NCBI GenBank assembly: GCA_018644935.1
Contig: JABGPL010000038.1
Location: 1 to 37,115, forward strand
Reading direction: 5' to 3'
From: Calditrichota bacterium
GTDB taxonomy: Bacteria; Electryoneota; AABM5-125-24; Hatepunaeales; Hatepunaeaceae
Length of the DNA: 37,115 nucleotides
Part shown: piece after piece, positions 27,273 through 36,012 of the stretch
Position numbering within the stretch: position 1 is the first letter of the stretch
How the letters are laid out: each line of letters begins with the position of its first letter
Translations under genes and position numbers: made by a program
The notes under the pieces: model-generated
What the model saw: the letters and a program-made list of their open reading frames with translations, nothing else
The model's database searches: none
Told to the model about the DNA's origin: nothing

Positions 27273-28550
27273 ATGAGACACAGTAAAGTATTATTAACCG
27301 TGGTCATCCTTTCATGCTTGTTTTTTTCTCAGAGTTTAATCGGTGCTGAGATCTTTGTATGGGACCATGATAATGCACTTCGCGTAATTGATGTCACACT
27401 TCAAGACACAATAACAGCAGTTGAAGGCGTAACCCAAACGTTTGATCGTCTGGAAATTCCCTATGCTGAGGGTGAAGGTCTGCCAGAGGATTTAAGTATT
27501 TATGATGTAATTGTCATTCCGCTTGGATTTGCCTGCCCATCGTGAGGTGGCGGTACCCCAGCTGGCCAGATTGGTCAGGAAAATCAAGAAAGACTTTTAG
27601 AGTTTTTGGATATGAATAGAGGTTTGTTCATTTCTGGAAATGATTGGTGTATGGAGCATATGAACAGTGAACTGTTCTCCCGTTTTAATATTGAGTTTAT
27701 CGAAGATGGTTTGGATAATGAGATAGAAACCCTTACAGCTCCAGAGGATGGTACATTTGGAGCATACAGCTTCGATTATTTTGTTGGTGAAGGGATGGCT
27801 TTCGCTGGTCATAATCCAGATCGTATTGCTCCTTCAAATGGTGCAGAAACTGTCCTGACATCTAACGGAGATCATATTCGAGCAGTCTATAACGATGAAG
27901 GACGCTACCGTACCTATGGTCAAAGTATTACTTTCGCCGGACTTATTGATACTGATGAAAGCGACCGTGCACAGTATTTTGCAGCAGTTTTAGACAAACT
28001 TGCGGGATACCAGGGTTCTCTTACTGGTTATGTTGTTGAATCCGGAACTTCGGTTCCTGTTGAAAACGCTGCACTGATATTTCAGGACTGCGGGATAACT
28101 CTTCATTCAGATCAGAACGGATATTTTGAAGCTGATCGATTTCCATTGGAAGAGTTTATGGTTATCATTGAAGCCGAAAACTACAGTTTAGCCATGCAGC
28201 AATTCACATTTGAAGGTGAAGAATCTATTGAAATTCAGATTGAGTTGCAGCCACTAAGTGTCAGTGGATCAAAAGAACACATCGCAAATTCTTTTGAAAT
28301 TGACAATGTATACCCGAATCCGTTCAACTCGACCACGACCTTAGACTTGGTAATAGATAAGAAGTCTTCGGTTTCTCTGGATATATTTGACTTATGCGGT
28401 AAATTACTTATGAATGTACTCCATTCTGAGTATACTCCTGGTAGCTATAGCATTCCGGTTACACTAACAGATATTCCTGCTGGAATGTATCTGTTGAATA
28501 TGAGTGACGGCGAACGTACAAGTCTTAAGAAGATTATGCTGTTGCGCTAA
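27273..28550 (+). CDS. T9SS-sorted amidotransferase-fold-like protein with one in-frame TGA (selenoprotein candidate or nonsense allele)
   Basis: Read as one frame this is 425 residues, broken only by TGA at 27543-27545 (codon 91). The parts before and after are one protein: signal peptide (about 1-24), an alpha/beta domain like the DUF4350/class I glutamine-amidotransferase-fold proteins of FCB secretomes (EIFVWDHDNALRVID...YDVIVIPLGFACPS-TGA-GGGTPAG...LLEFLDMNRGLFISGNDW, to about 245), a carboxypeptidase-regulatory-like Ig domain (about 250-325) and a T9SS sorting domain from YPNPFN (about 346) to KKIMLLR. AAGGTG precedes the ATG by 4 nt. Downstream of the stop the nearest in-frame ATG (27612) has no good ribosome binding site and would lack a signal peptide. 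The TGA sits in a C-P-S-x context, so a CxxU redox-like motif would result if it is decoded as selenocysteine. A recent nonsense mutation or a sequencing error is equally possible. Confidence 0.8.
27562..27578 (+). promoter_or_regulatory. SECIS-like hairpin after in-frame TGA
   Basis: CTGGCC (27562-27567) pairs with GGTCAG (27573-27578), 6 bp including one G-U, with loop AGATT (27568-27572). The loop begins 22 nt after the TGA (27543-27545) and has G as its second base. Bacterial SECIS elements are described as a short stem-loop close behind the UGA with a G near the start of the apical loop, so this fits. Overlapping palindromes (GGTACC, CCAGCTGG) offer competing folds, so this is suggestive only. 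Confidence 0.35.
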
Positions 28551-28569
28551 TGTTTGGAAATTAGTTTAT

Positions 28570-28608
28570 AAAAAAGGCCATCCCGATTCGACGAGATGGC
28601 CTTTTTTT
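28570..28608. terminator. Bidirectional intrinsic terminator
   Basis: GGCCATC (28576-28582) pairs with GATGGCC (28595-28601). A run of A before and of T after extends the stem and gives a T-tract in both directions. It lies 20 nt after the stop of the rightward gene and 22 nt after the stop of the leftward cytochrome gene, so it serves both convergent genes. Confidence 0.9.
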
Positions 28609-28630
28609 ATGTTCTGTAAAGTGCAGTTAA

Positions 28631-29656
28631 TTAATCTCCGTGACACTCACCCGAACAGATATCGACTGTCCCATTGACGTGCATGTTCTGATTGATAAGG
28701 CCATCATCTGACCAGACTTCATCATGGCAGAACTGACACTGTGTCCATGTGATAGTTTCAGCGTGCGGTGGCATACCATGACATGACCCACACTCTGATT
28801 CAGGAATAGGGTTTGTCCATGTCCTTTGTTGGTTCCAATGACAGAATACATTTGAGCAGGTGTATTCATCATAATCATAGACAGGCTTGGATGTGTCAGC
28901 ATTTGCTGGGAACGAGAAAACCACCTCGGCACGCCCGGGCGTTTCATCAATAATATGCCCCGGATCATCCCAGCTTGCAGGCACTACATGGCAATTTGCG
29001 CATTCTACGACCCTGGTTAGTCTCCCTTCACGATTTTCAAGCATCCTCGAATGAGATCCGACTGCAGGACTCGAATCTTCTGTTTCACCCCTGAGACCCT
29101 TGGTTGGTGCCCAACTCAGAGTGTCGTGTGCATCACTGGAAAATTTACCGTGACAGGTGTTACACGCCTGTGGTCCTTCAGGAAGTGAATGACAAAATGA
29201 GTTATTGCAGCTTCCACCAAACTCAATTTCGTGTTGAATGTTGTTGCCTGGGTGGCAATTAAAACAGGATTGCAGATCCCAGTTATGCGCCTGCATAAAA
29301 GCGGGATGTGTCTGGCTAAGTCCAGAGAAACCTGCTCCGGTGTGAGATGTTTTATTGTGACAGCTGTAACAGGAAGTTGCGCCATCATCCCCGGCAACTG
29401 GATTATCCTCTTCCTCGCCTCTCAAATCCTGACCATGGCATTCCGTACATTCTTCAAAGTTATAATCAATAGTCTTGATATAATCTTTGTGGTTCTCTGC
29501 TTCACCAAAATCGTGAGTATGTTCCACTTCATCATCATCTAACATGCTGCATCCATCAAGGATTAGAACAAGGCAAATTATAATGCAAAAAACAGCATTG
29601 AAGAACAACAGGTGATTGTTGTTTTTATTGAAATGAAAGAGTCTTCCCGTGATCAT
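28631..29656 (-). CDS. Decahaem c-type cytochrome lipoprotein, CX4CH/CX2CH type
   Basis: About 341 residues from ATG 29656, chosen because GGAG lies 11 nt upstream and it gives a compact signal; an in-frame ATG at 29698 adds 14 residues. A hydrophobic segment ends at LILDGC (Cys36), a slightly unusual lipobox with Asp at -2. Haem sites in order: CTECH, CYSCH, CFNCH, CNNSFCH, CNTCH, CANCH, CSNVFCH, CGSCH, CQFCH and CSGECH near the C-terminus: seven CX2CH, two CX4CH and one CX3CH. The alternation resembles the CxxxxCH/CxxCH cytochromes first catalogued in Geobacter, many linked to extracellular electron transfer. A surface electron-transfer role is inferred. It is divergent from the ChaN-like haem-binding lipoprotein and shares a terminator with the convergent gene. 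Confidence 0.88.
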   Translation of the reverse strand: MITGRLFHFNKNNNHLLFFNAVFCIIICLVLILDGCSMLDDDEVEHTHDFGEAENHKDYIKTIDYNFEECTECHGQDLRGEEEDNPVAGDDGATSCYSCHNKTSHTGAGFSGLSQTHPAFMQAHNWDLQSCFNCHPGNNIQHEIEFGGSCNNSFCHSLPEGPQACNTCHGKFSSDAHDTLSWAPTKGLRGETEDSSPAVGSHSRMLENREGRLTRVVECANCHVVPASWDDPGHIIDETPGRAEVVFSFPANADTSKPVYDYDEYTCSNVFCHWNQQRTWTNPIPESECGSCHGMPPHAETITWTQCQFCHDEVWSDDGLINQNMHVNGTVDICSGECHGD

Positions 29657-29850
29657 AAACAATTCTACTCCATTTTTCGGTGTTGACTTCACTGGCATAA
29701 TAAAATATAGGAATCCTAACTTCTGTTAACAATGGTATTGTGTAGTTTATAAAGTGCATCCTGTAAATTATTGAAGATTGATTTTATCTTTGCAGACTTT
29801 TTGTATTGCTGTGTTTTGATCTACTGTTTTGATAAATGGATGTTAAAACT

Positions 29851-29865
29851 ATCACCTCCGGTGAT
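29851..29865 (+). promoter_or_regulatory. Hairpin in leader of ChaN-like gene
   Basis: ATCACC (29851-29856) pairs with GGTGAT (29860-29865) around a TCC loop, followed by TTTAT. It lies about 70 nt before the start of the ChaN-like gene, within the 277-bp divergent region shared with the decahaem cytochrome gene. A second small hairpin TTCCA/TGGAA follows at about 29878-29890. Attenuator or operator function is possible but not shown. Confidence 0.35.
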
Positions 29866-29933
29866 TTTATGCTTATCTTCCAAGGTGGAATATTTTAACG
29901 TCGATTTCTTTTAACATAAAACTGGGTAAAGTA

Positions 29934-31124
29934 ATGCAATTTCTAAGGTTATTTTTAATTTTAACAATAACAATGCTCATGACATCATGTGCAATGTCAC
30001 CGATGAACAGAGCGATGATGATGGGAATGATGGGGCAGGGGATGGATAGAGGTGCGCCATTTGATTCGGCAGCATTTATGGGTGATCTTAACGGATTCAA
30101 CACTGATGCCATTTCTGATTTCTCAGATATCATTGATGATATCAAAGATAAAAAGGTCGTATATGTCGGTGAACAGCATGACGACTATGGACATCATCGT
30201 GTGCAGCTCGAGGTGATTCGCTCACTATACGACAGAGGTGTTAAAATATCCGTCGGAATGGAGATGTTTCAGCGTCCATTTCAACCAGTAATCGACAGCT
30301 ACATGAAAGGTGAAATCAGCGAACGCGAGTTCCTGAAAGATTCTGAGTACTTTGACAGATGGTCATACAATTACGGATTCTACCGTCCGATCATACAGTT
30401 CTGCAAGGAGAATTTTATCCCACTCGTTGCTCTCAATATGAAAAAAGAAATTAGTCGCAAAGTTGCAAAGGTTGGCATAGATGGCTTAAGTCCGGAAGAG
30501 AAAGAACTGCTGCCTGACGAGATTGACCGCAGCAATTCTATCTACGAAGCGAGATTAAATGAGATTTACGCTATGCATGCACGGGGTGCAGTTGATGGTT
30601 TCAATAACTTTTTTTCATCACAGCTGATTTGGGATGAAACAATGTCTGAAACCGCGTACAAATTCCTAAAGGACAATCCTGAACGTCACATGGTAGTTCT
30701 TGCTGGTGTTGGGCATATCATGTACGGCGACGGAATCCCAGATCGTGTGGCGCGTCGAGGAGGTTGGGATCAATCATTGATAATCAATGCCGGCAGCATT
30801 GATATCTCAGATAATGATATTGGTGACTATATTTTATTCCCTGAAAAAATCATGGAACCATTTTCATACAAGGCTGGAGTTGCATTAAAAGCACTTGAGT
30901 CAGGTGGACTTCTGGTAGAGAAAATTTTCGATGGCACCCCTGCGGAAACAGCTGAAATGAAAAAGGGTGATGTCGTACTCACCGTCAATGGTAATACAAT
31001 GAAAACAGTCGGAGATTTCAGGATAGAAACAGCCCTAAAAAATACTGATGAAAGTTTGACTCTGGAAATTGTTCGGAAGAAATTCCTGTTTGGTGCAAAA
31101 ACAATTCAGGTTACACTGAAATGA
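29934..31124 (+). CDS. ChaN-family haem-binding lipoprotein with C-terminal PDZ domain
   Basis: 396 residues. A lipoprotein signal ends at MLMTSC (Cys19). A methionine-rich stretch follows (eight Met in residues 21-37). Residues about 60-300 match the ChaN-like (DUF399) domain: KKVVYVGEQHDDYGHHRVQLEVI, VGMEMFQRPFQPVIDSYMKGEIS, FYRPIIQFCKENFIPLVALN and HMVVLAGVGHIMYGDGIP. In Campylobacter ChaN this fold binds two stacked haems at the outer membrane. A PDZ domain (about 305-396; GGLLVEKIFDGTPAETAEMKKGDVVLTVNG) closes the protein and would bind peptide ends or guide assembly. The gene is divergent from a ten-haem cytochrome, which hints at a shared haem-handling context; that link is inferred. 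The ribosome binding site is weak; a strong terminator follows. Confidence 0.88.
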   Translation: MQFLRLFLILTITMLMTSCAMSPMNRAMMMGMMGQGMDRGAPFDSAAFMGDLNGFNTDAISDFSDIIDDIKDKKVVYVGEQHDDYGHHRVQLEVIRSLYDRGVKISVGMEMFQRPFQPVIDSYMKGEISEREFLKDSEYFDRWSYNYGFYRPIIQFCKENFIPLVALNMKKEISRKVAKVGIDGLSPEEKELLPDEIDRSNSIYEARLNEIYAMHARGAVDGFNNFFSSQLIWDETMSETAYKFLKDNPERHMVVLAGVGHIMYGDGIPDRVARRGGWDQSLIINAGSIDISDNDIGDYILFPEKIMEPFSYKAGVALKALESGGLLVEKIFDGTPAETAEMKKGDVVLTVNGNTMKTVGDFRIETALKNTDESLTLEIVRKKFLFGAKTIQVTLK

Positions 31125-31155
31125 AACATAATTGAATTAATGATGCAATAAATTC

Positions 31156-31194
31156 AAATCCTTCTCATTCGAAAAATGAGAAGGATTTCTTTTG
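31156..31194 (+). terminator. Intrinsic terminator after ChaN-like gene
   Basis: AAATCCTTCTCATT (31156-31169) is the exact reverse complement of AATGAGAAGGATTT (31175-31188), giving a 14-bp perfect stem with a CGAAA loop, followed by CTTTT. It lies 31 nt after the stop of the ChaN-like gene. Confidence 0.85.
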
Positions 31195-31240
31195 GTATTT
31201 ATGGCCTACAGGACAGGATATTGCCCGTCAAGTCATTATG

Positions 31241-31330
31241 GGTGGTGCAAATCATGCGAATGGTGTGTATCTGATACACCTTGAAACGGGAGCTTTTCGT
31301 TCAACAAGGAAGATAACACTACTGAAATAG
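31241..31330 (+). pseudogene. Orphan C-terminal fragment of a T9SS sorting domain
   Basis: This frame encodes GGANHANGVYLIHLETGAF-RSTRKITLLK and a TAG stop (31328-31330), a near-perfect copy of the last strands of a T9SS type A sorting domain (compare the ends of the intact genes: AAGIYFIQMSTGDF, KVTLLK). Upstream of 31241 the frame stays open but the sequence no longer resembles the domain: YPNPFN and the DxxGR strand are missing, and the terminator of the preceding gene is next to it. It is therefore the tail of a deleted or rearranged cargo gene. Confidence 0.7.
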
Positions 31331-31665
31331 CATTTCGTAAGTAACTAATAATACTTTATATATCTGGGGAATATTAGCTAACTCTTTAAGATGGCATAGT
31401 TAATGCTATAGTAATCTAATCAGCAGTATTACTTCAGTTTCATACTCTTTGTTTTTACAACCACAGGAGACAATTAGTTTCGCAATACGTTATGTGCTCA
31501 TAGATGTTGACTCTAACTGAGCTAATAATAATCAATAGCGACGCTTTTTGTGAAAAATCTGAAAAGCAAATATTTAAATGTAAATGGGTGCTATATTAAA
31601 GTAACATCCATTTTAATGAATACTAATTCACATTCTACGCACTTTTTTAACTTACAGGAAAGGAA
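31331..31665. other. Intergenic region, no gene supported
   Basis: 335 AT-rich bases after the T9SS tail fragment. No hairpin, repeat or gene could be supported. It should hold the promoter for the next gene, whose start at 31666 is preceded by AGGA (31656-31659). Confidence 0.5.
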
Positions 31666-34600
31666 ATGAATTTCAAGCAATTGTATGTACTCGCTTTGTT
31701 TTGCTTCGGTTTTGGTGTTCCGTTCTCCCTACTTGCTGATCCCATGATATCGGTTGATCCAATCGAAATAGAAACGGCACTTAATACCGGAGACGTTGAA
31801 GAATCTTCCTTCAATATTACAAATGAAGGTGATGAAGATCTACAATTCACCATCCGTCCGGAACTTGTCGGTCAACCTGATGAGGATATGAATATCCGTT
31901 CCATTCGCCAAACGAATAAAACAAGTTTACATGGTCCTCACAGGGACGAGCTCGGGGATGTTTTCGGGGAGTACAATCTTAATCAGGCTCCTTGGTCTGG
32001 TCTGGCATGGGATGGTGAAATGATGAATGGGATTGCATTAAATGGAAATATGGTTACTTTTGATCCAGATGCTGGTGAGGTTGTTGAACAAATTGCCTTG
32101 AACATGATGTGCTATGGTCTGGTTTATCAAGACCCTTTTTTCTGGACAGTAACAATGAACGAGGACAGTCTTTCAAATCTGGTTCGATTCAACAGAGATG
32201 GCAATATTCTTGAGATTATTGAGACTCAGAGTTTTGGAATAGTTGGTATCGCTTCTGATGGAGAAAGTGTTTATTTCAATGCTTTTGGTCCACAAGGTCG
32301 TCGCGCAATGTTGCATCAGGTAAGTTTTGAGCAAGGACTTGTCCGAACTATTGATTGTGGGAATATTTTCCAACGTAACGAATTGACCCTCGAATGGGTC
32401 AATGATCATGATGATGGTCACTTATGGGCAATAGAATGGAATACAGGCACTCTGTCGCAGGTGGATATTTCTGGAGATGAACCCCAGCTAATCCAGCGAA
32501 CAGACCTTGTTCAAAATCAGATGTATGGTCTGGCTCACGACGGTGTGAACTTATGGTATTCAACCATGCGTGGAGACTGGTATGTTATAGATGACGGAAT
32601 TCGCGAGCTCAGCTGGATAAGCTTCGATCAGGTAGAAGGAGTACTCGAAGGAGGAGCTGATCTTGATGTAATAGTCATTCTAAACGCTGATGAACTAATC
32701 GAAGGGTTATATGAGGCGGAGATTCACATTCTTTCTAACGATCCTGAGAACCCTGATGTTGTAGTGAGTGTTTCGATGACTGTTACAGGTGCGCCAGTTC
32801 TTGAGGTGGTTTGGTCAGAAGTTATTGGCTATCCGGATGTGATCAATTGGAATGCTGCATATTTTGAGGTTTTCGCTGGCGGTCCTTATCGTATTCCAGT
32901 GACTATTCTTAACTCGGGTACCGCGGAATTAATTATTGAGTCGATTACTTGCGAAAATGAGGTTTTCACTTCCCAACCCGATAACCTGAATTTAGATCCT
33001 GGGGAAGAGGTTGAGATCAATTTTATATTCAACACCGATGAGCCTGGTCGCTTTCAGGACAACATGGTTCTTGTCTGGAACAATCCAAATGAAGATGATT
33101 TTGAAATACCGTTGAATGCTGAAGCGTTCAATCCTCCGATAATTGTTATTGAACCCGGTGCAATAGAGGGTGGTGACGGGGAGGTTGAGGAACACATTAT
33201 AAATATTTCGAATGAAGGGGATGATGTATTAAGGTTTAGAATAGAAATCGAGATTATTAGCGAACCCGACGTTGTTATAGCAGATCAACAATCTGGGGAG
33301 AGACAGGGAGAATTAAGAGCTCCATATCGGGATGATTTAGGAGATGTCATAAACGAATACAATGTCGGTCAGGGTAATTGGGGTGGATTGGCATGGGACG
33401 GTGATTTGATCTGGGGTATTAATGGCAATCAAGGTCAACTAATAAGCTTTGATCCCGAAGCAGGAGAAATTGTTGGAAATCTAAATATGCAGGGGCAATA
33501 CTTTGGACTGTCCTATGGAGAAGATTCATTTTGGATTGGTGCAATGGGGCAGAGGAATGCGCGGATAGTCCAGATTGATCTTGAGGGTAATGCTATTTCT
33601 ACTGTTGACGTTCCAGGAATTGCTATTACCGGAGTTTCATATGATGGGGAGAACCTTTGGTATTATAGCTTTGATCAACAAGGTGATAGTTGTATAATCC
33701 GACAAATCACCACTGAAGGGGAGCAGCTTCGAGAGGTCGATTGTACAAATATAATTCCCGGTATGGTTCATTCAGTTAACTGGGTTCCTGAGCATGAAGA
33801 TGGCAACCTCTGGGTGCTCTCATGGGAAAATGGGTCGTTGTATCAGGTCAGTGTTAACGAAGATCAACCTGAGATTCTGCAACAGGCGCAGTTTAATCCC
33901 GGCGAAGGATTTGGTCTTGATCACGATGGTGATGATTTATTGTATTGTCGGCAGGGAGCATCCTGGTTTAAAATAGATGATGGCGTTTCAGAAATTCAAT
34001 GGATAACCGTTGATCCAACTGAGGGCGAAATTGAACCAGATGGAGATATGGATATAGTTGTAACATTAGATCCTACAGGCTTGATCGGAGGAATGTATGA
34101 GGCAGAGTTACACATTCTATCAAATGATCCGGGCAATCCGGATTTGGTGGTCAGCATAGTTTTAGAGGTGACGGGAGTTCCCGAAATAGAAGTTGATTGG
34201 CCGGAAGAATTTGGCTATCCGGATAGAGTTGATTGGAACCTGGCATACGAAGATCTATTTACTGGAACTGTTTATCCTGTGACGGTTGAGATAATTAATA
34301 CAGGTACAGATGATTTGTTGGTGGAGGAAATCTCTTGTGTAAGTGAGGTTTTCAGTGGCAATCTGGAGGATTTTGTATTGCAACCAGGAAGGTCACAGGA
34401 GGTGAACTTTTTACTAGCAGCGGAAGAAAACGGAAGGTACGAGTCTGAGATGGTCATCATCTCAAATTCTCCTGAAGAAGTGTTATCAATCCCCCTTGTT
34501 GCAGTTACCACCGGGCCACCACAAATAAGCATTGAGCCAAATGCGATTGAATCGGATTTAGAGGTGGGATCTATCGAGGAGCATGTAATTGGCATAACTA

Positions 34601-35865
34601 ACGATGGTGAATCTACCCTTCGCTTTACAATAGATCACAACATTATCGATCCCGAATTGGATTCTCGCATCAGAACAAATCCACGATCTGCAACAGAAAG
34701 TGAATTCGGACCAGTACGGGATGAATTTGGTGATGTTATGGCAGAATATCGACTTGATCAGGGAGGAATAGTGGATATTGCATCTGATGGGGATCGTATT
34801 TGGTGTTTGAACAGTATTCAGTCAAACCTATTTACTTTTGACCCTGAAACAGGTGAAGTTGGAAATCATTTGGGATTAGATGGTGAATTTATTTCATTTG
34901 ATTTCGATGGTGAATTCTTCTGGTTGGGTGATATGGGTGGAAATGACAGAGGAGCACAAATATCTCAGGTGGATAGAAATGGGAACCTGCTTCGGACTTT
35001 CCAGATTGACGGTTTAGTAATTTTCGGTATCTCTCACGATGGGGAAAACCTGTGGATTAGCAGCATGTTTCCTCAAGGTGAGATCAGTGTGATCAAACAA
35101 ATCACTACTGAAGGTGAAATACTAAGAGAGATTAACTGTCAAAATGTAAACCCGTTTCCAACATTTTGTCTTGAATATGTACCTGAACATGAAAACGGGA
35201 ACTTGTGGATCATAGACAGGCTACGCGGGAGCCTTATTCAATTGGATGTTTCGAATGATTTAGCAGAAATTGTTCAAGAAACGCCAGTTGATGAAGCTGA
35301 TAATTATGGCATAACCCATGATGGTGAGAATTTATGGTATATCACCGGAGAAGGAGTGCTGAGAGAAATTGACGATGGGATTTCCGAAGTAGCTTGGATC
35401 ACATACGAACCTGCTGAGGGTGAGATCGATCCTGACGCTGATTCAGACATAATCCTGACACTCGATGCTACAGACCTTGAACCGGGGGTGTATGAGGTGG
35501 AACTAAACATTTCCTCTAACGATCCTGATAACGAGGTTGTTGTGGTGAATGTTCGCTTACAGGTTGAACCGAATAGTGTTTACGATGACAGCGACAATCC
35601 AATCACTTTTAACCTGTCTTCAGCCTACCCCAATCCATTTAATGGCGCAACCAGGATAGAGTACACCCTACCGGAAAGAACCGACCTGAGCATCAATGTC
35701 TACGACATATCTGGGCATCTGGTCGAGAACCTTTTCAGTGGAGCGAAATCGACAGGAACCCATGACATAATCTGGGATTCGGTAGATAATGCCAATGGTG
35801 TATATCTTATCCGTCTACAGTCACCGCATTTCAATGCAATTCAAAAAGTGACATTACTGAAATAG
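31666..35865 (+). CDS. T9SS-sorted protein with three ASH/beta-propeller repeats
   Basis: 1399 residues. The signal peptide is about 1-25. Three diverged copies of a unit of roughly 460 residues start at about 27, 490 and 950. Each has an ASH/choice-of-anchor-like opening (IxVDPxxIE...VEEHxINISNEGDxxLRF), a GPxRDELGD-like linker, a propeller-like region (GLAWDGDLIWG, YDGENLWYYS, HEDGNLW, GLxHDGxxLWY) and a closing strand set (WITVDPTEGEIEPD...L.A.GLIGGMYEAELHILSNDP). Units 1 and 2 are followed by an extra sandwich (VEVTGVPEIEVDWPEEFGYPDRVDWN...); the third runs straight into the T9SS sorting domain at YPNPFN (about 1320), ending KVTLLK. It is related to the propeller parts of the genes at 551 and 4495 but lacks their GWNLIS/WGDDP cassette. 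No enzyme motif is seen; surface binding is inferred. Confidence 0.9.
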   Translation: MNFKQLYVLALFCFGFGVPFSLLADPMISVDPIEIETALNTGDVEESSFNITNEGDEDLQFTIRPELVGQPDEDMNIRSIRQTNKTSLHGPHRDELGDVFGEYNLNQAPWSGLAWDGEMMNGIALNGNMVTFDPDAGEVVEQIALNMMCYGLVYQDPFFWTVTMNEDSLSNLVRFNRDGNILEIIETQSFGIVGIASDGESVYFNAFGPQGRRAMLHQVSFEQGLVRTIDCGNIFQRNELTLEWVNDHDDGHLWAIEWNTGTLSQVDISGDEPQLIQRTDLVQNQMYGLAHDGVNLWYSTMRGDWYVIDDGIRELSWISFDQVEGVLEGGADLDVIVILNADELIEGLYEAEIHILSNDPENPDVVVSVSMTVTGAPVLEVVWSEVIGYPDVINWNAAYFEVFAGGPYRIPVTILNSGTAELIIESITCENEVFTSQPDNLNLDPGEEVEINFIFNTDEPGRFQDNMVLVWNNPNEDDFEIPLNAEAFNPPIIVIEPGAIEGGDGEVEEHIINISNEGDDVLRFRIEIEIISEPDVVIADQQSGERQGELRAPYRDDLGDVINEYNVGQGNWGGLAWDGDLIWGINGNQGQLISFDPEAGEIVGNLNMQGQYFGLSYGEDSFWIGAMGQRNARIVQIDLEGNAISTVDVPGIAITGVSYDGENLWYYSFDQQGDSCIIRQITTEGEQLREVDCTNIIPGMVHSVNWVPEHEDGNLWVLSWENGSLYQVSVNEDQPEILQQAQFNPGEGFGLDHDGDDLLYCRQGASWFKIDDGVSEIQWITVDPTEGEIEPDGDMDIVVTLDPTGLIGGMYEAELHILSNDPGNPDLVVSIVLEVTGVPEIEVDWPEEFGYPDRVDWNLAYEDLFTGTVYPVTVEIINTGTDDLLVEEISCVSEVFSGNLEDFVLQPGRSQEVNFLLAAEENGRYESEMVIISNSPEEVLSIPLVAVTTGPPQISIEPNAIESDLEVGSIEEHVIGITNDGESTLRFTIDHNIIDPELDSRIRTNPRSATESEFGPVRDEFGDVMAEYRLDQGGIVDIASDGDRIWCLNSIQSNLFTFDPETGEVGNHLGLDGEFISFDFDGEFFWLGDMGGNDRGAQISQVDRNGNLLRTFQIDGLVIFGISHDGENLWISSMFPQGEISVIKQITTEGEILREINCQNVNPFPTFCLEYVPEHENGNLWIIDRLRGSLIQLDVSNDLAEIVQETPVDEADNYGITHDGENLWYITGEGVLREIDDGISEVAWITYEPAEGEIDPDADSDIILTLDATDLEPGVYEVELNISSNDPDNEVVVVNVRLQVEPNSVYDDSDNPITFNLSSAYPNPFNGATRIEYTLPERTDLSINVYDISGHLVENLFSGAKSTGTHDIIWDSVDNANGVYLIRLQSPHFNAIQKVTLLK

Positions 35866-35883
35866 AACTAGAAATTCTACTAC

Positions 35884-35913
35884 TATCAGGGCGCACAACC
35901 GTGTGCCCTGATA
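35884..35913 (+). terminator. Terminator-like hairpin
   Basis: Bases 35884-35896 pair with 35901-35913 (13 bp including one G-U) around an AACC loop, 18 nt after the stop of the preceding gene. The T-tract after it is weak, so it may instead stabilise the mRNA 3' end. Confidence 0.65.
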
Positions 35914-36012
35914 AACTTCCCCCTTAGTCCAAACCTATAAATTATTGTTTAGTATCAATCTGGAGCTTGATCTAATCTCCTAAATTAAATATATTCACAT
36001 AGTGGATTATAT

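Noticed and set aside
27273-27545. Two separate genes, a 90-residue one and a downstream one starting at an internal ATG
   Set aside because: Both parts are in the same frame, one supplies the signal peptide and the other the sorting domain, and the sequence between the TGA and the next ATG is protein-like (GGGTPAGQIGQENQERLLEF). One interrupted gene is the better reading.
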